Below are positions 31,649 to 40,115 of a stretch of DNA of 64,000 nt, in pieces (position 1 is the stretch's first letter; each line of letters begins with the position of its first letter). The position numbers and the translations under genes were made by a program. Origin of the DNA: Chlamydia gallinacea 08-1274/3. GTDB lineage: Bacteria > Chlamydiota > Chlamydiia > Chlamydiales > Chlamydiaceae. The stretch lies in the NCBI RefSeq assembly GCF_000471025.2, contig NZ_CP015840.1, forward strand, positions 930,001 through 994,000, given 5' to 3'. Under the pieces are notes generated by a model. The model searched no databases and was not told the DNA's origin. It saw nothing but the letters and a program-made list of their open reading frames with translations.

Positions 31649-32637
31649 GATAAATTAGAATCGGAAGAAGAACAGGTCTCTTCTCCCTCGCCATCCGACT
31701 CTTTGATTTCTTCTCTTTGTTGTGGGGAAAGTCGCTCATCAGAATCCGAAGAAGAGAGACTGTCTATAGATCTTAAAGGACTCCTGCCACCACTACTACC
31801 CATAGATAATCTTCTTACAAACGAGCTTTCAAGAAAACGTGTTTTTAGTGATAATGCCGTTGATGAAGATGATGATGATGAGAGTAATTGGAGTGTAAGG
31901 TTTTGGACTTGCTGTTTTAAGGCTGTTAGTTGTTGATCTTTTTGAGCTATTGTGTTTCGTTGAGAAGAAACAACTGTATCTAGATCTGAAGCAATTGCTT
32001 CAGTAATTACCTGTTGGTTTTTAACCACAATTTCTAGCTCGCCTATCTTAGCAGCTTTTTGCTCAGAATCAAGTTTAGCTTGTTCTAACGCATTTTGTAA
32101 CTGGGACACCTCGTTTTGGCTAGTCTGCACAATCTTCTGCGCTTCTTCACGCTCCACTAAAAGATTCGCACACTGAGTCCTAGCTTCCTCTAACTGATTT
32201 TTTAAATCTTCTGTTTGATTACACAGAGTTACTTGTGTTTCTCCCAGTTGAGTTTTTAATCTCAAAACTTCTTCTTTTTTTTCTTCTGCAATCAATTTAG
32301 TTTTTAAAAGTTCTTCGGCTAATAATTGATCTTGTTCTGTTGATTGAGGTTTAGAAAAATATTTTGTTATGCCAAATGCAACTAGTGCGGATCCAACACC
32401 TATAAGAATGGCACCCAAAAATACGGACAGTTGAGCTGGAAGTAAGGAAAATACTAAAATAAATGATAGAGAGGTAAGTACAATTCCAGACAATATACAA
32501 ATAATTCCAATAACAATAATCGTAATACACACTATGCTCTGATTTAACTGGCACTCCTTGTATACTTTATTGAGTATGGATAACTTTTGAACAGCTTCGT
32601 GCTGTTGTAAAGACGAAGGAGACGTTGGCAAACCCAT
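31645..32637 (-). CDS. IncA-like coiled-coil inclusion membrane protein
   Basis: 330 residues: a polar N terminus (1-32), a bilobed hydrophobic domain (34-91), then a long coiled coil (about 100-250) with regular heptads, and a serine-rich acidic tail (251-330). This is the IncA layout, in which the cytosolic coil has SNARE-like heptads and mediates inclusion fusion. The tail holds RRLSMG, a kinase-type basic site at Ser278, and a run of serines encoded by tandem TCA codons at about 31861-31881. A second IncA-like gene lies upstream at 32769. Whether either is the orthologue of C. trachomatis incA cannot be told by eye. Confidence 0.8.
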   Translation of the reverse strand: MGLPTSPSSLQQHEAVQKLSILNKVYKECQLNQSIVCITIIVIGIICILSGIVLTSLSFILVFSLLPAQLSVFLGAILIGVGSALVAFGITKYFSKPQSTEQDQLLAEELLKTKLIAEEKKEEVLRLKTQLGETQVTLCNQTEDLKNQLEEARTQCANLLVEREEAQKIVQTSQNEVSQLQNALEQAKLDSEQKAAKIGELEIVVKNQQVITEAIASDLDTVVSSQRNTIAQKDQQLTALKQQVQNLTLQLLSSSSSSSTALSLKTRFLESSFVRRLSMGSSGGRSPLRSIDSLSSSDSDERLSPQQREEIKESDGEGEETCSSSDSNLS

Positions 32638-32768
32638 AATTTATTGAAAATAATTGAAAAACCATATAAATGATAACAAAATAACCTTAATTATCCAATT
32701 TTTTTCAAAATAAAGTTTTTTATTTTTTAATAAGTTTATTAACTTTTTAAAAGTGTAAAGATAATTTT

Positions 32769-33827
32769 TTAATCCGCGTCATGCCACTCTTCATCGGAAG
32801 ACCCCTCTGACAAAGAATCCTTAGAGGCACTTCCTAAAGGAAGCGGTGCATTGGTAGATTGGAGCATTGCGAGGGGCGCACTAGTTGCCGTGTCTCCAGT
32901 TTTAATAAAGAATGAGCCTATGTAAGCAGCTGTTGACTTTACAAGGCCCCAAGGGGGTTTTGATCCTAACTGCTGTATAGGAGAGGGAGACGGCAATACT
33001 TCACTTGGCTTTAAGAAAGAATTTTTCAGATGAGCAATCTCAGCCTGTTTTACTACAAGTTGGGTAGTTAAATCTGCTACTTTAATGTTTGCTTGATTTA
33101 AGTGCGATTCTAGTAAATTTACTCTTGATGTCAGGGACTCTATTGCTTGTTCGTGGGATTTTTCCTCTCTATTTTTTATTTCCTGCATACGACGAGCAAA
33201 GTACAAATGTAGAATTCCCTGGCAATTTAAACTAAAAGCTCGAACATTAGCTATACCAGAAGAAAGTAAAGCAGCTCCAGTAATCGCTAAACCTAGACTG
33301 ATTCCAGGACGAAGCCAAGAGAAAACTAACAACTCACTAAGAACAGAGCCTACAATAGCAGAGACACCTAAAATAATTTCCAATAAAGCAACCCAAGTAC
33401 TAGTTTTCTCCATACAATGAGTCTTGCTATAAGTAAACGCATCGAGAGGAGAGGGAAGGAGAAATGATAAGATTGGCTCCTCATTTTTTTCTAAAGAAAC
33501 TGAGGAGCAACTTAACTTAAAAGCCTGCTTAACTTCTAGGAAATTTTTTCTAAGTAGAGCAGCTTGAGTATAAATAATTCTAAGACTGAAAGCAATCACT
33601 ACAGCCCCTACAGCTATACCTAACACTCCAAAAGAAATGCTTAGTGTTGAAGTAATACCTAAGGGGAGTAATAAGACGCAGACTCCAGTCAAAAGAGTTA
33701 GGATTCCTAGAACTATAGCTCCAATAACTGCAACAAAAGTTTGTCTTTCATTTTTAATAAAATTCCGATTAGCTACTAAATGAGAATTTAATTCTAGTGG
33801 GACTTGTTGAGTTGAACCGGAGATCAT
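32769..33827 (-). CDS. IncA-like inclusion membrane protein with acidic C-terminal tail
   Basis: 352 residues with two hydrophobic domains (about 30-85 and 143-195), each bilobed, a short coiled coil (212-272), and a flexible Pro/Ser-rich tail. The final residues run from a serine/acidic stretch into EWHDAD at the stop (347-352), resembling a degenerate FFAT motif. The N-terminal GAAGG-type site in the upstream gap supports the ATG at 33827. It lies 131 bp upstream of the other IncA-like gene on the same strand; the two share layout but not obvious identity. Confidence 0.78.
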   Translation of the reverse strand: MISGSTQQVPLELNSHLVANRNFIKNERQTFVAVIGAIVLGILTLLTGVCVLLLPLGITSTLSISFGVLGIAVGAVVIAFSLRIIYTQAALLRKNFLEVKQAFKLSCSSVSLEKNEEPILSFLLPSPLDAFTYSKTHCMEKTSTWVALLEIILGVSAIVGSVLSELLVFSWLRPGISLGLAITGAALLSSGIANVRAFSLNCQGILHLYFARRMQEIKNREEKSHEQAIESLTSRVNLLESHLNQANIKVADLTTQLVVKQAEIAHLKNSFLKPSEVLPSPSPIQQLGSKPPWGLVKSTAAYIGSFFIKTGDTATSAPLAMLQSTNAPLPLGSASKDSLSEGSSDEEWHDAD

Positions 33828-34080
33828 AGTTTGGTAAAACCTTCATCTGCTATAACATAGGGAAGTAAGTTAACATATTTTTTATAAATCATCAAATTTT
33901 AATTTGTTAAAATTAAGTTAATGAAAATTATATAAAAAAAATTAATTTAACAATCTAAATATGCAAATAGATCTACAAATATAGACGAGTTTTTATTGGT
34001 AATTTCGATAGCCATAGGCAGAAATTCTACATTCAATAAATACATGAACGATAAAGACTATTCTTCAACTAATAAAAATC

Positions 34081-34359
34081 CTAGAAAGGTAGTAGTGTGT
34101 ATGGAATGAAGAGATCAATAGCATAATACGGTCTGGTCTCATTTATAACTACTCTCCATCCTCTAGAAAAATCCAAAATATCCTGAAAACAAACAATCCG
34201 CATAGACAATGGAAAACTTTGGAAACCTAATACATAAATTGGTTAGCAAATATAGTGTGAATTCATTAGGCAAGAGAATGCCAAAGAAACTTCCTCTGAG
34301 ATTGCTTCTCTAAGGTTATCAGACTCTCGTTTATTCTTACTCTGCATTATAACGTTCAT
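34081..34359 (-). pseudogene. Possible remnant of a coding sequence
   Basis: Reading the minus strand from the ATG at 34359, 38 codons are open to a TAA (34245-34243), then 53 more codons continue in the same frame to a TAG at 34081-34083. Both parts have a protein-like composition, for example LREAISEEVSLAFSCL and ILDFSRGWRVVINETRPYYA. A TAG lies just upstream of the ATG, and a further open piece lies in another frame at about 34370-34430. I do not recognise the protein; chance cannot be excluded. Confidence 0.3.
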
Positions 34360-34594
34360 GCTGACCTAATTACATGGATAAAAAGTAATTGTCTCATAAT
34401 CAAAAGAGAATCTAATCCCCATTATAGAAGCATGGTATTTGTTAAAAAGAGAAGTAAAAAAATAAACATAAATAACAACTATTTAAGATAATGCATATGC
34501 ATATAGCATAAAAGAAACCAGTAAATAGAGGTCTTAAGAAAGATGGGTAGGTAATTTTTTGTGAGAAGTAAATAACTTAAGTGTTTTAAATACG

Positions 34595-34627
34595 TTGACT
34601 TTAGTATTTTTAATGAAAAATTTTAAA
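34595..34627 (+). promoter_or_regulatory. Candidate promoter region for ubiA
   Basis: TTGACT at 34595-34600 is a 5/6 match to the -35 box, 40 bp upstream of the ubiA start. The -10 region (around TTAAAT at 34622-34627) has a longer than ideal spacing, so the assignment is weak. Confidence 0.3.
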
Positions 34628-34639
34628 TAATATCGAGCT

Positions 34640-35545
34640 ATGGATATCAACTATATAAGCAAACTAGTGAATATAAAGTATGCACTATTCTCTATTATCT
34701 TTATGTCTGCAACCACAATCTTTGCACTATCATTTCCAGAGATTTTAATGTTTTTATCTCTAAAGAAGGGGGTGAGTACTATTTTACTGGGGTCTATTGC
34801 CTTTATTTTTGCTAGAACATTAGGAATCGTTATCAATCAAATCCTTGATAGGGAAATAGACAAAAAAAATCCGCGTACATCCTCTAGAGTCCTTCCTATG
34901 TGCCAACTTTCATTAAAATTTTGTATATCTTTAGTTCTTGTTTCTAGTGTAGTTTTTATAACGATATCTTTTTTCTTTAGTCCTTTATGCGGAATATTTT
35001 CTATGCTTGCCTGTTTTATAATGGCCTTCTACCCAAAGACAAAACATTATACATTCCTCTGCCATGGAGTGCTTGGATTTATCTACTACTTAGCTGTTCT
35101 TATCAATTTCTTAGCACTATCTCCAGAATCTTTTTCTTGGAATATTATCGTTCCTGCTTCTTTATGGGGGATCAGCGTAGCTATGATCATTACAGGAAAT
35201 GATATCATTTATGCTATGCAAGACATTCATTTTGATCGACAATCTGGATTATACAGTATTCCTGCTTGCTTTGGTAAAAAAGTGGCTATTTCTATAGCAT
35301 CAGCATGTTTAGTAGTCAGCTTAATTTCTTATTTATCTTTAGTGTTCGTCTTTTTATGTCAGCCTTGGATAGGGGGGATGTCTGTGACTTTCCCTACTTT
35401 AATGATTATATGGACAATAAAACAATACTACTCCTTGAAATCTAATACGAATACAGAAACATATTTTTTCAAAGGAAATATCTATATTGCTTTATCCTTT
35501 TTATTTAGCATGATAACTTTACTAATTTTAAAACAGACTACATAA
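34640..35545 (+). CDS. ubiA: UbiA-family aromatic prenyltransferase (CT_219-like)
   Basis: Inner-membrane prenyltransferase of 301 residues with about eight hydrophobic helices. Both Asp-rich magnesium/diphosphate motifs are present: NQILDREIDKKNPRT (NxxxDxxxD, about residue 73) and YAMQDIHFDRQSG (DxxxD, about 195). In Chlamydiaceae, where menaquinone is thought to be made by the futalosine route, the likely role is attaching the prenyl tail to the naphthoate precursor. It is followed by ubiX after 1 bp, which supports quinone synthesis. Confidence 0.88.
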   Translation: MDINYISKLVNIKYALFSIIFMSATTIFALSFPEILMFLSLKKGVSTILLGSIAFIFARTLGIVINQILDREIDKKNPRTSSRVLPMCQLSLKFCISLVLVSSVVFITISFFFSPLCGIFSMLACFIMAFYPKTKHYTFLCHGVLGFIYYLAVLINFLALSPESFSWNIIVPASLWGISVAMIITGNDIIYAMQDIHFDRQSGLYSIPACFGKKVAISIASACLVVSLISYLSLVFVFLCQPWIGGMSVTFPTLMIIWTIKQYYSLKSNTNTETYFFKGNIYIALSFLFSMITLLILKQTT

Positions 35546-35546
35546 A

Positions 35547-36125
35547 ATGAAACGTTATATTGTAGGTATCTCGGGGGCTTCAGGCATTATACTTGCTGTG
35601 AAATTAATAGAACAGTTATCGAATATGCAATATAATGTTGAAGTTATTCTTTCTCATGCGGCATTTCAAACTCTATATTATGAACTTGGAACCACATCAT
35701 TACTTTCTTTAATTCCTAAAGAAAATCATACTCACATTCATCAGCATAAGATTAAATCTATTGATAGCAAGTTAGCTTCAGGGTCTTATCATGTAGATGG
35801 CACAATTATTGTTCCTTGTAGTATGGCTACAATTGCTGCTCTATCCATAGGTCTTGGCGATAATCTTTTGCGAAGAGTCGCTGATGTGGCTTTAAAAGAA
35901 CATAGAAAACTCGTTTTAGTTCCTAGGGAAAGTCCTCTACACACTATTCATTTAGAAAATTTATTAAAATTAAGTCGTAGTGGAGCTATTATTTTACCCC
36001 CCATGCCTATGTGGTATTTTAAACCACAAACAGTAGAAGACATTACCAATGCCATTGTTGGAAAAATTCTTTCCACACTAGGCATAGAAAACGACTTAGA
36101 GAAAGTATGGGATAATCCTACTTAA
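35547..36125 (+). CDS. ubiX: Flavin prenyltransferase UbiX (CT_220-like)
   Basis: Makes prenylated FMN, the cofactor of UbiD-type decarboxylases. 192 residues, normal size. The FMN-binding start GISGASGIILAVKLIEQL, the VPCSMATIAALSIGLGDNLL segment and the C-terminal VPRESPLHTIHLENLLKL...PPMPMWY region are all characteristic. It directly follows ubiA and is surely co-transcribed. Its stop overlaps the convergent YitT gene stop through a shared TTAA at 36122-36125. Confidence 0.94.
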   Translation: MKRYIVGISGASGIILAVKLIEQLSNMQYNVEVILSHAAFQTLYYELGTTSLLSLIPKENHTHIHQHKIKSIDSKLASGSYHVDGTIIVPCSMATIAALSIGLGDNLLRRVADVALKEHRKLVLVPRESPLHTIHLENLLKLSRSGAIILPPMPMWYFKPQTVEDITNAIVGKILSTLGIENDLEKVWDNPT

Positions 36126-37015
36126 TGCGTAGGTCTTCCATTAATAACTTCATGAAGATTTTCAATAGCAATAAATGCATTAGGATCTTCTCTATGCACA
36201 ATTTCTTTGAGTTGTGAAAGCTGCAAACGTTCAACAACGATGTAAAGAAGGTGCCGTGGCTCTCCAGAAAAACCACCTTCAGCATGAATATAGGTTAGAC
36301 CTATGCCTAAACTGTCCATAAGTATATGGCCTAACTTTCTTGGAGATGATGTGATGATTGTTACAGATTTAGTATCCTCAAAGCCTAGGATCACCATATC
36401 CATAACTTTTGTAGCAATACCATAGGTAAGTAAGGATACAAATGCTGTGTGCCAATTTTGATAAACAAGTCCTGCCAAAGCAAAAATGAAAAAGTTAACA
36501 AAGAGGATAATTTGACCAACCGTATATCCTCTTTTTTTGTTAATAATAATTCCTAGAATCTCAGTACCATCTGTAGATCCTCCGTGACGGATAATTAATC
36601 CACAGCCTACTCCAATAATAGCCCCACCCAAGACTACTGTTTCCATTTCAGAGCCTTTAAATACTATAGGACTCAATCCCAACCATAAAGGCAGGGCATC
36701 GATCAACCATAAAGCACATGAAAAAATAATAACCGCAGTCATCATTTGAATAACAAAATACTTACCAATTTGTTTAAACGCTAAAATAACAAAGGGTAGG
36801 TTAAATAGAACTAAACAAAAGGGAAGGTATTTATGCCCTAAAAAATGAGATGCTACGAGCGATAGGCCTACTATACCGCCATCGATTAATTCATTAGGAA
36901 CTAAGACCATTTGAACACCGCAGGCAGCAAGAAACCCACCAAGAATAAACCAACTTAATGTTTTGGAAAAATATAGAGGAAAACTAAACTTTGTTAAACT
37001 AGCTCCCTGGGACAT
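36122..37015 (-). CDS. YitT-family membrane protein (DUF161 plus DUF2179)
   Basis: The ATG at 37015 gives 297 residues; the frame continues upstream to 37096 but that part lies in the tRNA-Asp gene and is not coding. About five or six hydrophobic segments (residues 15-190, including GGFLAACGVQMVLVPNELIDGGIVG and HGGSTDGTEILGIIINKKRG) are followed by a cytosolic C-terminal domain of about 80 residues with the DUF2179 pattern (HAEGGFSGEPRHLLYIVVERLQL, broken here for length). Function is unknown in all bacteria; transport is suggested. Confidence 0.85.
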   Translation of the reverse strand: MSQGASLTKFSFPLYFSKTLSWFILGGFLAACGVQMVLVPNELIDGGIVGLSLVASHFLGHKYLPFCLVLFNLPFVILAFKQIGKYFVIQMMTAVIIFSCALWLIDALPLWLGLSPIVFKGSEMETVVLGGAIIGVGCGLIIRHGGSTDGTEILGIIINKKRGYTVGQIILFVNFFIFALAGLVYQNWHTAFVSLLTYGIATKVMDMVILGFEDTKSVTIITSSPRKLGHILMDSLGIGLTYIHAEGGFSGEPRHLLYIVVERLQLSQLKEIVHREDPNAFIAIENLHEVINGRPTH

Positions 37016-37037
37016 GTCTAACCCCTGATTGAGTGTT

Positions 37038-37111
37038 CGCGAGAGACGGGGCTTGAACCCGCAACTTCCGCCTTGACAGGGCGGTGCTCTAACCAATTGA
37101 ACTACTCCCGC
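37038..37111 (-). tRNA. tRNA-Asp (GUC)
   Basis: The minus strand folds as a cloverleaf: acceptor GCGGGAG/CTCTCGC (one G-U), D arm GTTCAATTGGTTAGAGC, anticodon arm CCGCC-CTGTCAA-GGCGG with anticodon GTC, T arm with GGTTCAA. The discriminator is G, as expected for tRNA-Asp. CCA is not encoded. Confidence 0.96.
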
Positions 37112-37114
37112 AAA

Positions 37115-37187
37115 TGGACACGACAGGATTTGAACCTATGACCCCCTGTGTGTAAGACAGGTGCTCTAACCGCTGAGCTACGCATCC
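37115..37187 (-). tRNA. tRNA-Val (UAC)
   Basis: Minus-strand cloverleaf with acceptor GGATGCG/CGTGTCC (two G-U pairs), D arm GCTCAGCGGTTAGAGC, anticodon arm CCTGT-CTTACAC-ACAGG with anticodon TAC, and T-loop GGTTCAAAT. Discriminator A, no encoded CCA. It lies 3 bp upstream of tRNA-Asp, so both are probably one transcript. Confidence 0.95.
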
Positions 37188-37338
37188 AAAAATAAGATCA
37201 GGAGCGTAGGTTAACAGAAGAAATAGTTTAATCACAATCATTTTCATTCGATAGCAAGAGAAAACTAATGAGCAACACATTAGAAGATGGAACAAAAAGT
37301 ACAACCTAATTCCGTGGAGTATGAAGAATAGTAGTCGA

Positions 37339-37358
37339 GGGCTTAGCTATATAAGCCC
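37339..37358. terminator. Hairpin downstream of surE
   Basis: GGGCTTA (37339-37345) pairs perfectly with TAAGCCC (37352-37358) around a 6-base loop in the 300-bp gap between surE and the tRNA pair (37188-37487). No T-run follows on the minus strand, so it may be a terminator or a processing structure. The rest of the gap shows no gene. Confidence 0.35.
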
Positions 37359-37487
37359 ATGAGACACAAAGTCTAGAAATTTAATATTTGAAGGGTAGAG
37401 TATAGCACGTAGAAGCTGTTTGAAATGACGAAAAAAAAGATCGGCTTATACTTAAGAATATGATTTTCTTAAAAATCCACCCAAACT

Positions 37488-38345
37488 TCAGAAGTCTCGT
37501 GTTTTAAATTCTGCATTAAATTTTTCCATATTTTCACTGATGAAAGCGTCGAAATGATTCTGTAATTCCTGAAATTCTTCAAAACTCATCAAAGATAGCG
37601 GAGAGTTCCTAACTAATAAAGGTGCCACAGCAACATGGTTATTCATCAAAGTACGATACTCTTCTGATAAATCTTCTTCATCCACGATTGTTTGGCAATC
37701 ATGAAGAGAAAAGTAGCGTCGTTTCCCAGTATCACTGAGCAATCTGGGTTTTCCGCTAGCAAATTCCTTACCTGTAATCACAAGACGCAATCCCTTCCAT
37801 GACTCATTATGCTTGCTCACAGGAAAGTTGACGTTTAACCCAATAACACGAGAAAAGGGTAGGGAAAGAGCATAATAAACAAGAGCTTTGAATATTTCTG
37901 GAGCACGCTCTTCTTGAAAAAAAGAAATATGTTGATCTTGAGAAAAAGCTATACCAGGAATTCCTGTAAGGACAGCTTCTGTAATAGCACCAACAGTTCC
38001 TGAATAGAAAATATTTCTTCCCGCGTTCGACCCATGATTAATCCCAGATAATACAAGATCAGGTAAAGAGTCCCGGAACAAGTCACCCAAAGCTAGTTTA
38101 ACGCAATCGACAGGGCTCCCAGAAACACTCCAAGCTTCTTGTACTGGTTGAGGATAATCGTACGCCTCTATACACACAGGATGTGTATAAGAAAACGACA
38201 TACTTTTCCCCGATTGTTCTTCCTTAGGGCATACAATATAAAGATCAGCAAAATTTGCTTTAATTAAACTTGAAACCAGGAGGCTCATACCTCTTGCAAA
38301 AATACCATCGTCATTAGTTAACAGAATTTTCAATCGTTTGCTCAT
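37488..38345 (-). CDS. surE: 5'-nucleotidase SurE (CT_218-like)
   Basis: Metal-dependent nucleoside monophosphate phosphatase. From the ATG at 38345 it has 285 residues beginning [14 protein letters not shown]; an ATG four codons upstream (38357) is an alternative, and neither has a strong Shine-Dalgarno site. The metal motif [15 protein letters not shown] and the [10 protein letters not shown] loop with its metal-binding asparagine are all present. Length is slightly above the family norm of about 250. Confidence 0.94.
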   Translation of the reverse strand: MSKRLKILLTNDDGIFARGMSLLVSSLIKANFADLYIVCPKEEQSGKSMSFSYTHPVCIEAYDYPQPVQEAWSVSGSPVDCVKLALGDLFRDSLPDLVLSGINHGSNAGRNIFYSGTVGAITEAVLTGIPGIAFSQDQHISFFQEERAPEIFKALVYYALSLPFSRVIGLNVNFPVSKHNESWKGLRLVITGKEFASGKPRLLSDTGKRRYFSLHDCQTIVDEEDLSEEYRTLMNNHVAVAPLLVRNSPLSLMSFEEFQELQNHFDAFISENMEKFNAEFKTRDF

Positions 38346-38408
38346 AAAATAGCCCATAAATAAATGGAATTTATTGATAAAATCAATACAATTAATTTGT
38401 AATACAAT

Positions 38409-39152
38409 TTAATCATTTTTTTGTTTTTGAGAATTAGATAAGCCAAATCGTTCTACCGCTAAAGCAATATTATGTCTTGCTTGAGGGAACGTGAGTTCTA
38501 ATTCCTTTAACATAGCCTCTGTTTTCGTTCTTAAGGAAATGACTGGGCACCGACACGTAACCCTAGCAAATCCACTTTCTTTAGCAAACTTTTGTATCCA
38601 AGATTCTGGAATAAAAATTAAGGGACGTAAAATCGTAATATTAAAGTGCACCATATCTAAAACGGGAAGCATTCCTGCAAATTCAGCTTTGTGTAAGAGA
38701 TTCATTAACGTAGTTTGGACTTGATCATCTCTATGATGACCAAACATAACAGCTGAGGCTCCAATTTCTTGTGCAGATTGAAAAAGATAGCGTCTTCTTA
38801 CTTGAGAGCAGGAATAACATTCTAGGACTTCAGGTTCATAAGAAGATGCAATTGAAGTAAATGGAACATGAATTCTGTTACAAATATTAATTAAATACTG
38901 CTGACCAACTTCAGCACCACAAGAGTATTTTCCTCCAATATGAACAGCGTGAAGATCCAGCTCGGGAAAACCTCTTCCAGAAATAGCTTTGAGCATTAAA
39001 AGTAAGGTAAGACTGTCCTTGCCTCCACTAAGAGCAATAACAATCTTTCGGTGTTTTTCTAACATTGCATGTGTATATAGCGCTTTCCGGACTAAACTTT
39101 CGATACGCTTGCCAATTTTAATCCATGGAGGATGTAGGTGAAGAACTGACAT
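38409..39152 (-). CDS. TtcA-like PP-loop tRNA thiolation protein (CT_217-like)
   Basis: 247 residues with the ATP-pyrophosphatase P-loop ALSGGKDSLTLL (about residue 42). CYSCSQVRRRYLF and the later CRCP provide cysteines where TtcA binds its iron-sulfur cluster, and GHHRDDQVQTTLMNL is the conserved HxxDD motif. The family thiolates cytidine 32 of certain tRNAs; TilS or another PP-loop role is less likely given the cysteine pattern. It lies 63 bp upstream of the surE start on the same strand. Confidence 0.82.
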   Translation of the reverse strand: MSVLHLHPPWIKIGKRIESLVRKALYTHAMLEKHRKIVIALSGGKDSLTLLLMLKAISGRGFPELDLHAVHIGGKYSCGAEVGQQYLINICNRIHVPFTSIASSYEPEVLECYSCSQVRRRYLFQSAQEIGASAVMFGHHRDDQVQTTLMNLLHKAEFAGMLPVLDMVHFNITILRPLIFIPESWIQKFAKESGFARVTCRCPVISLRTKTEAMLKELELTFPQARHNIALAVERFGLSNSQKQKND

Positions 39153-39274
39153 GAGAAATAATTGATCCCCAGCACAAAGCTTATAATAAAATATGGTTGA
39201 TATGAAATTTATAGTTTGTTTTCATTCTGTGACTATTTTAGCTGCCTTCTTAATCAACTTCAACCTAGGATTAC

Positions 39275-39769
39275 ATGTCAAAAAAAATTAATAGAAATTC
39301 CCCCTGTCCCTGCGGTTCGAATAAAAAGTATAAGCACTGCTGTCTTCAAAAAAATAACCAGCCTGCTCGATATACTGCTGAAGGGAAATTTAAATTTTCT
39401 GCTGAAGTTCTTTCTTCAAATCAAGGAGCAAATGAAAATTCCTGCTCCCAATTATTTCAACGTCTTTCAGGAAGCCTTTCTATAGAAACAAATAAAGCGA
39501 GGGACAAGTATTATCAAATTACTAAAAATAAATCTACTATTGGGAAAAAAACAATAAAAAAAGCTAAAGCTGAAGAAGAACTACGAATCTCAAAAAATCT
39601 AAATAAATATAATTTTGAAGTCATGAACACAAACTTTACTGATGAAAATCTAGTAAGCAATCAGCACCAGACTCAAAATGCTAGTATAGATACTGATCAC
39701 TTTATCCCCACACAAAAAGATTACCGTATTAAAGAAAATATGAATTCAGACTTGGAAGAAAATAACTAA
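39275..39769 (+). CDS. SEC-C zinc-motif protein
   Basis: 164 residues. The N terminus carries a complete SEC-C zinc-binding motif, CPCGSNKKYKHCC (residues 11-23), as at the C terminus of SecA. The rest is polar, Lys/Asn-rich and probably flexible, with no other domain visible. The start is the ATG at 39275. A SEC-C motif at the N terminus of a small free protein suggests a SecB- or ribosome-contact adaptor, but this is inference. It stands alone, upstream of two tRNA genes. Confidence 0.72.
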   Translation: MSKKINRNSPCPCGSNKKYKHCCLQKNNQPARYTAEGKFKFSAEVLSSNQGANENSCSQLFQRLSGSLSIETNKARDKYYQITKNKSTIGKKTIKKAKAEEELRISKNLNKYNFEVMNTNFTDENLVSNQHQTQNASIDTDHFIPTQKDYRIKENMNSDLEENN

Positions 39770-39827
39770 TCGCGTATAACTTGCTTTCTTATTAAGTATT
39801 TTCTTCATAAGAATAGGTATCTTAATT

Positions 39828-39900
39828 GCTGGAGTAGCTCAATTGGCAGAGCATTCGATTTGTAATCGAACGGTTGAGGGTTCAAGTCCTTTCTCCAGCA
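39828..39900 (+). tRNA. tRNA-Thr (UGU)
   Basis: Cloverleaf with acceptor GCTGGAG/CTCCAGC, D arm GCTCAATTGGCAGAGC, anticodon arm TTCGA-TTTGTAA-TCGAA with anticodon TGT, T arm GAGGGTTCAAGTCCTTT, discriminator A. CCA is not encoded. Confidence 0.96.
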
Positions 39901-39908
39901 TTTTTTTT

Positions 39909-39991
39909 GGGGGTGTCGCATAGTGGTCAATTGCATCGGACTGTAAATCCGACTCCTTACGGATACGTTGGTTCAAATCCAGCCGCCCCCA
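39909..39991 (+). tRNA. tRNA-Tyr (GUA)
   Basis: An 83-nt class II tRNA with acceptor GGGGGTG/CGCCCCC, anticodon arm CGGA-CTGTAAA-TCCG with anticodon GTA, a long variable arm (ACTCCTTACGGATACG region) and T-loop GGTTCAAAT; discriminator A. It follows tRNA-Thr after 8 bp and is probably co-transcribed with it. The tail-fibre-like genes start 124 bp downstream. Confidence 0.96.
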
Positions 39992-40115
39992 TCTTTTCTT
40001 TTTTTAATCATCTTTATTCTTTGTTTGTTTTTTATTTATTAAAATAATTAGTTGTTGACCAATAATTTATTATTTTGATTTTTCTTTAAAAAAAATCTAA
40101 ATAATAAAATAGCTT

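Larger units (their letters stand above)
33828..34639. other. Long AT-rich gene-free stretch, 812 bp
   Basis: The longest gap in the window. It separates the divergent IncA-like gene (33827) and ubiA (34640). It contains a minus-strand frame with stops that may be a decayed gene (34081-34359), a 12-bp palindrome ATGCATATGCAT at 34491-34502, and a candidate ubiA promoter. No RNA gene could be recognised. Confidence 0.55.

Noticed and set aside
37016..37096. N-terminal extension of the YitT-family protein
   Set aside because: These bases belong to tRNA-Asp; the ATG at 37015 gives the normal family start.
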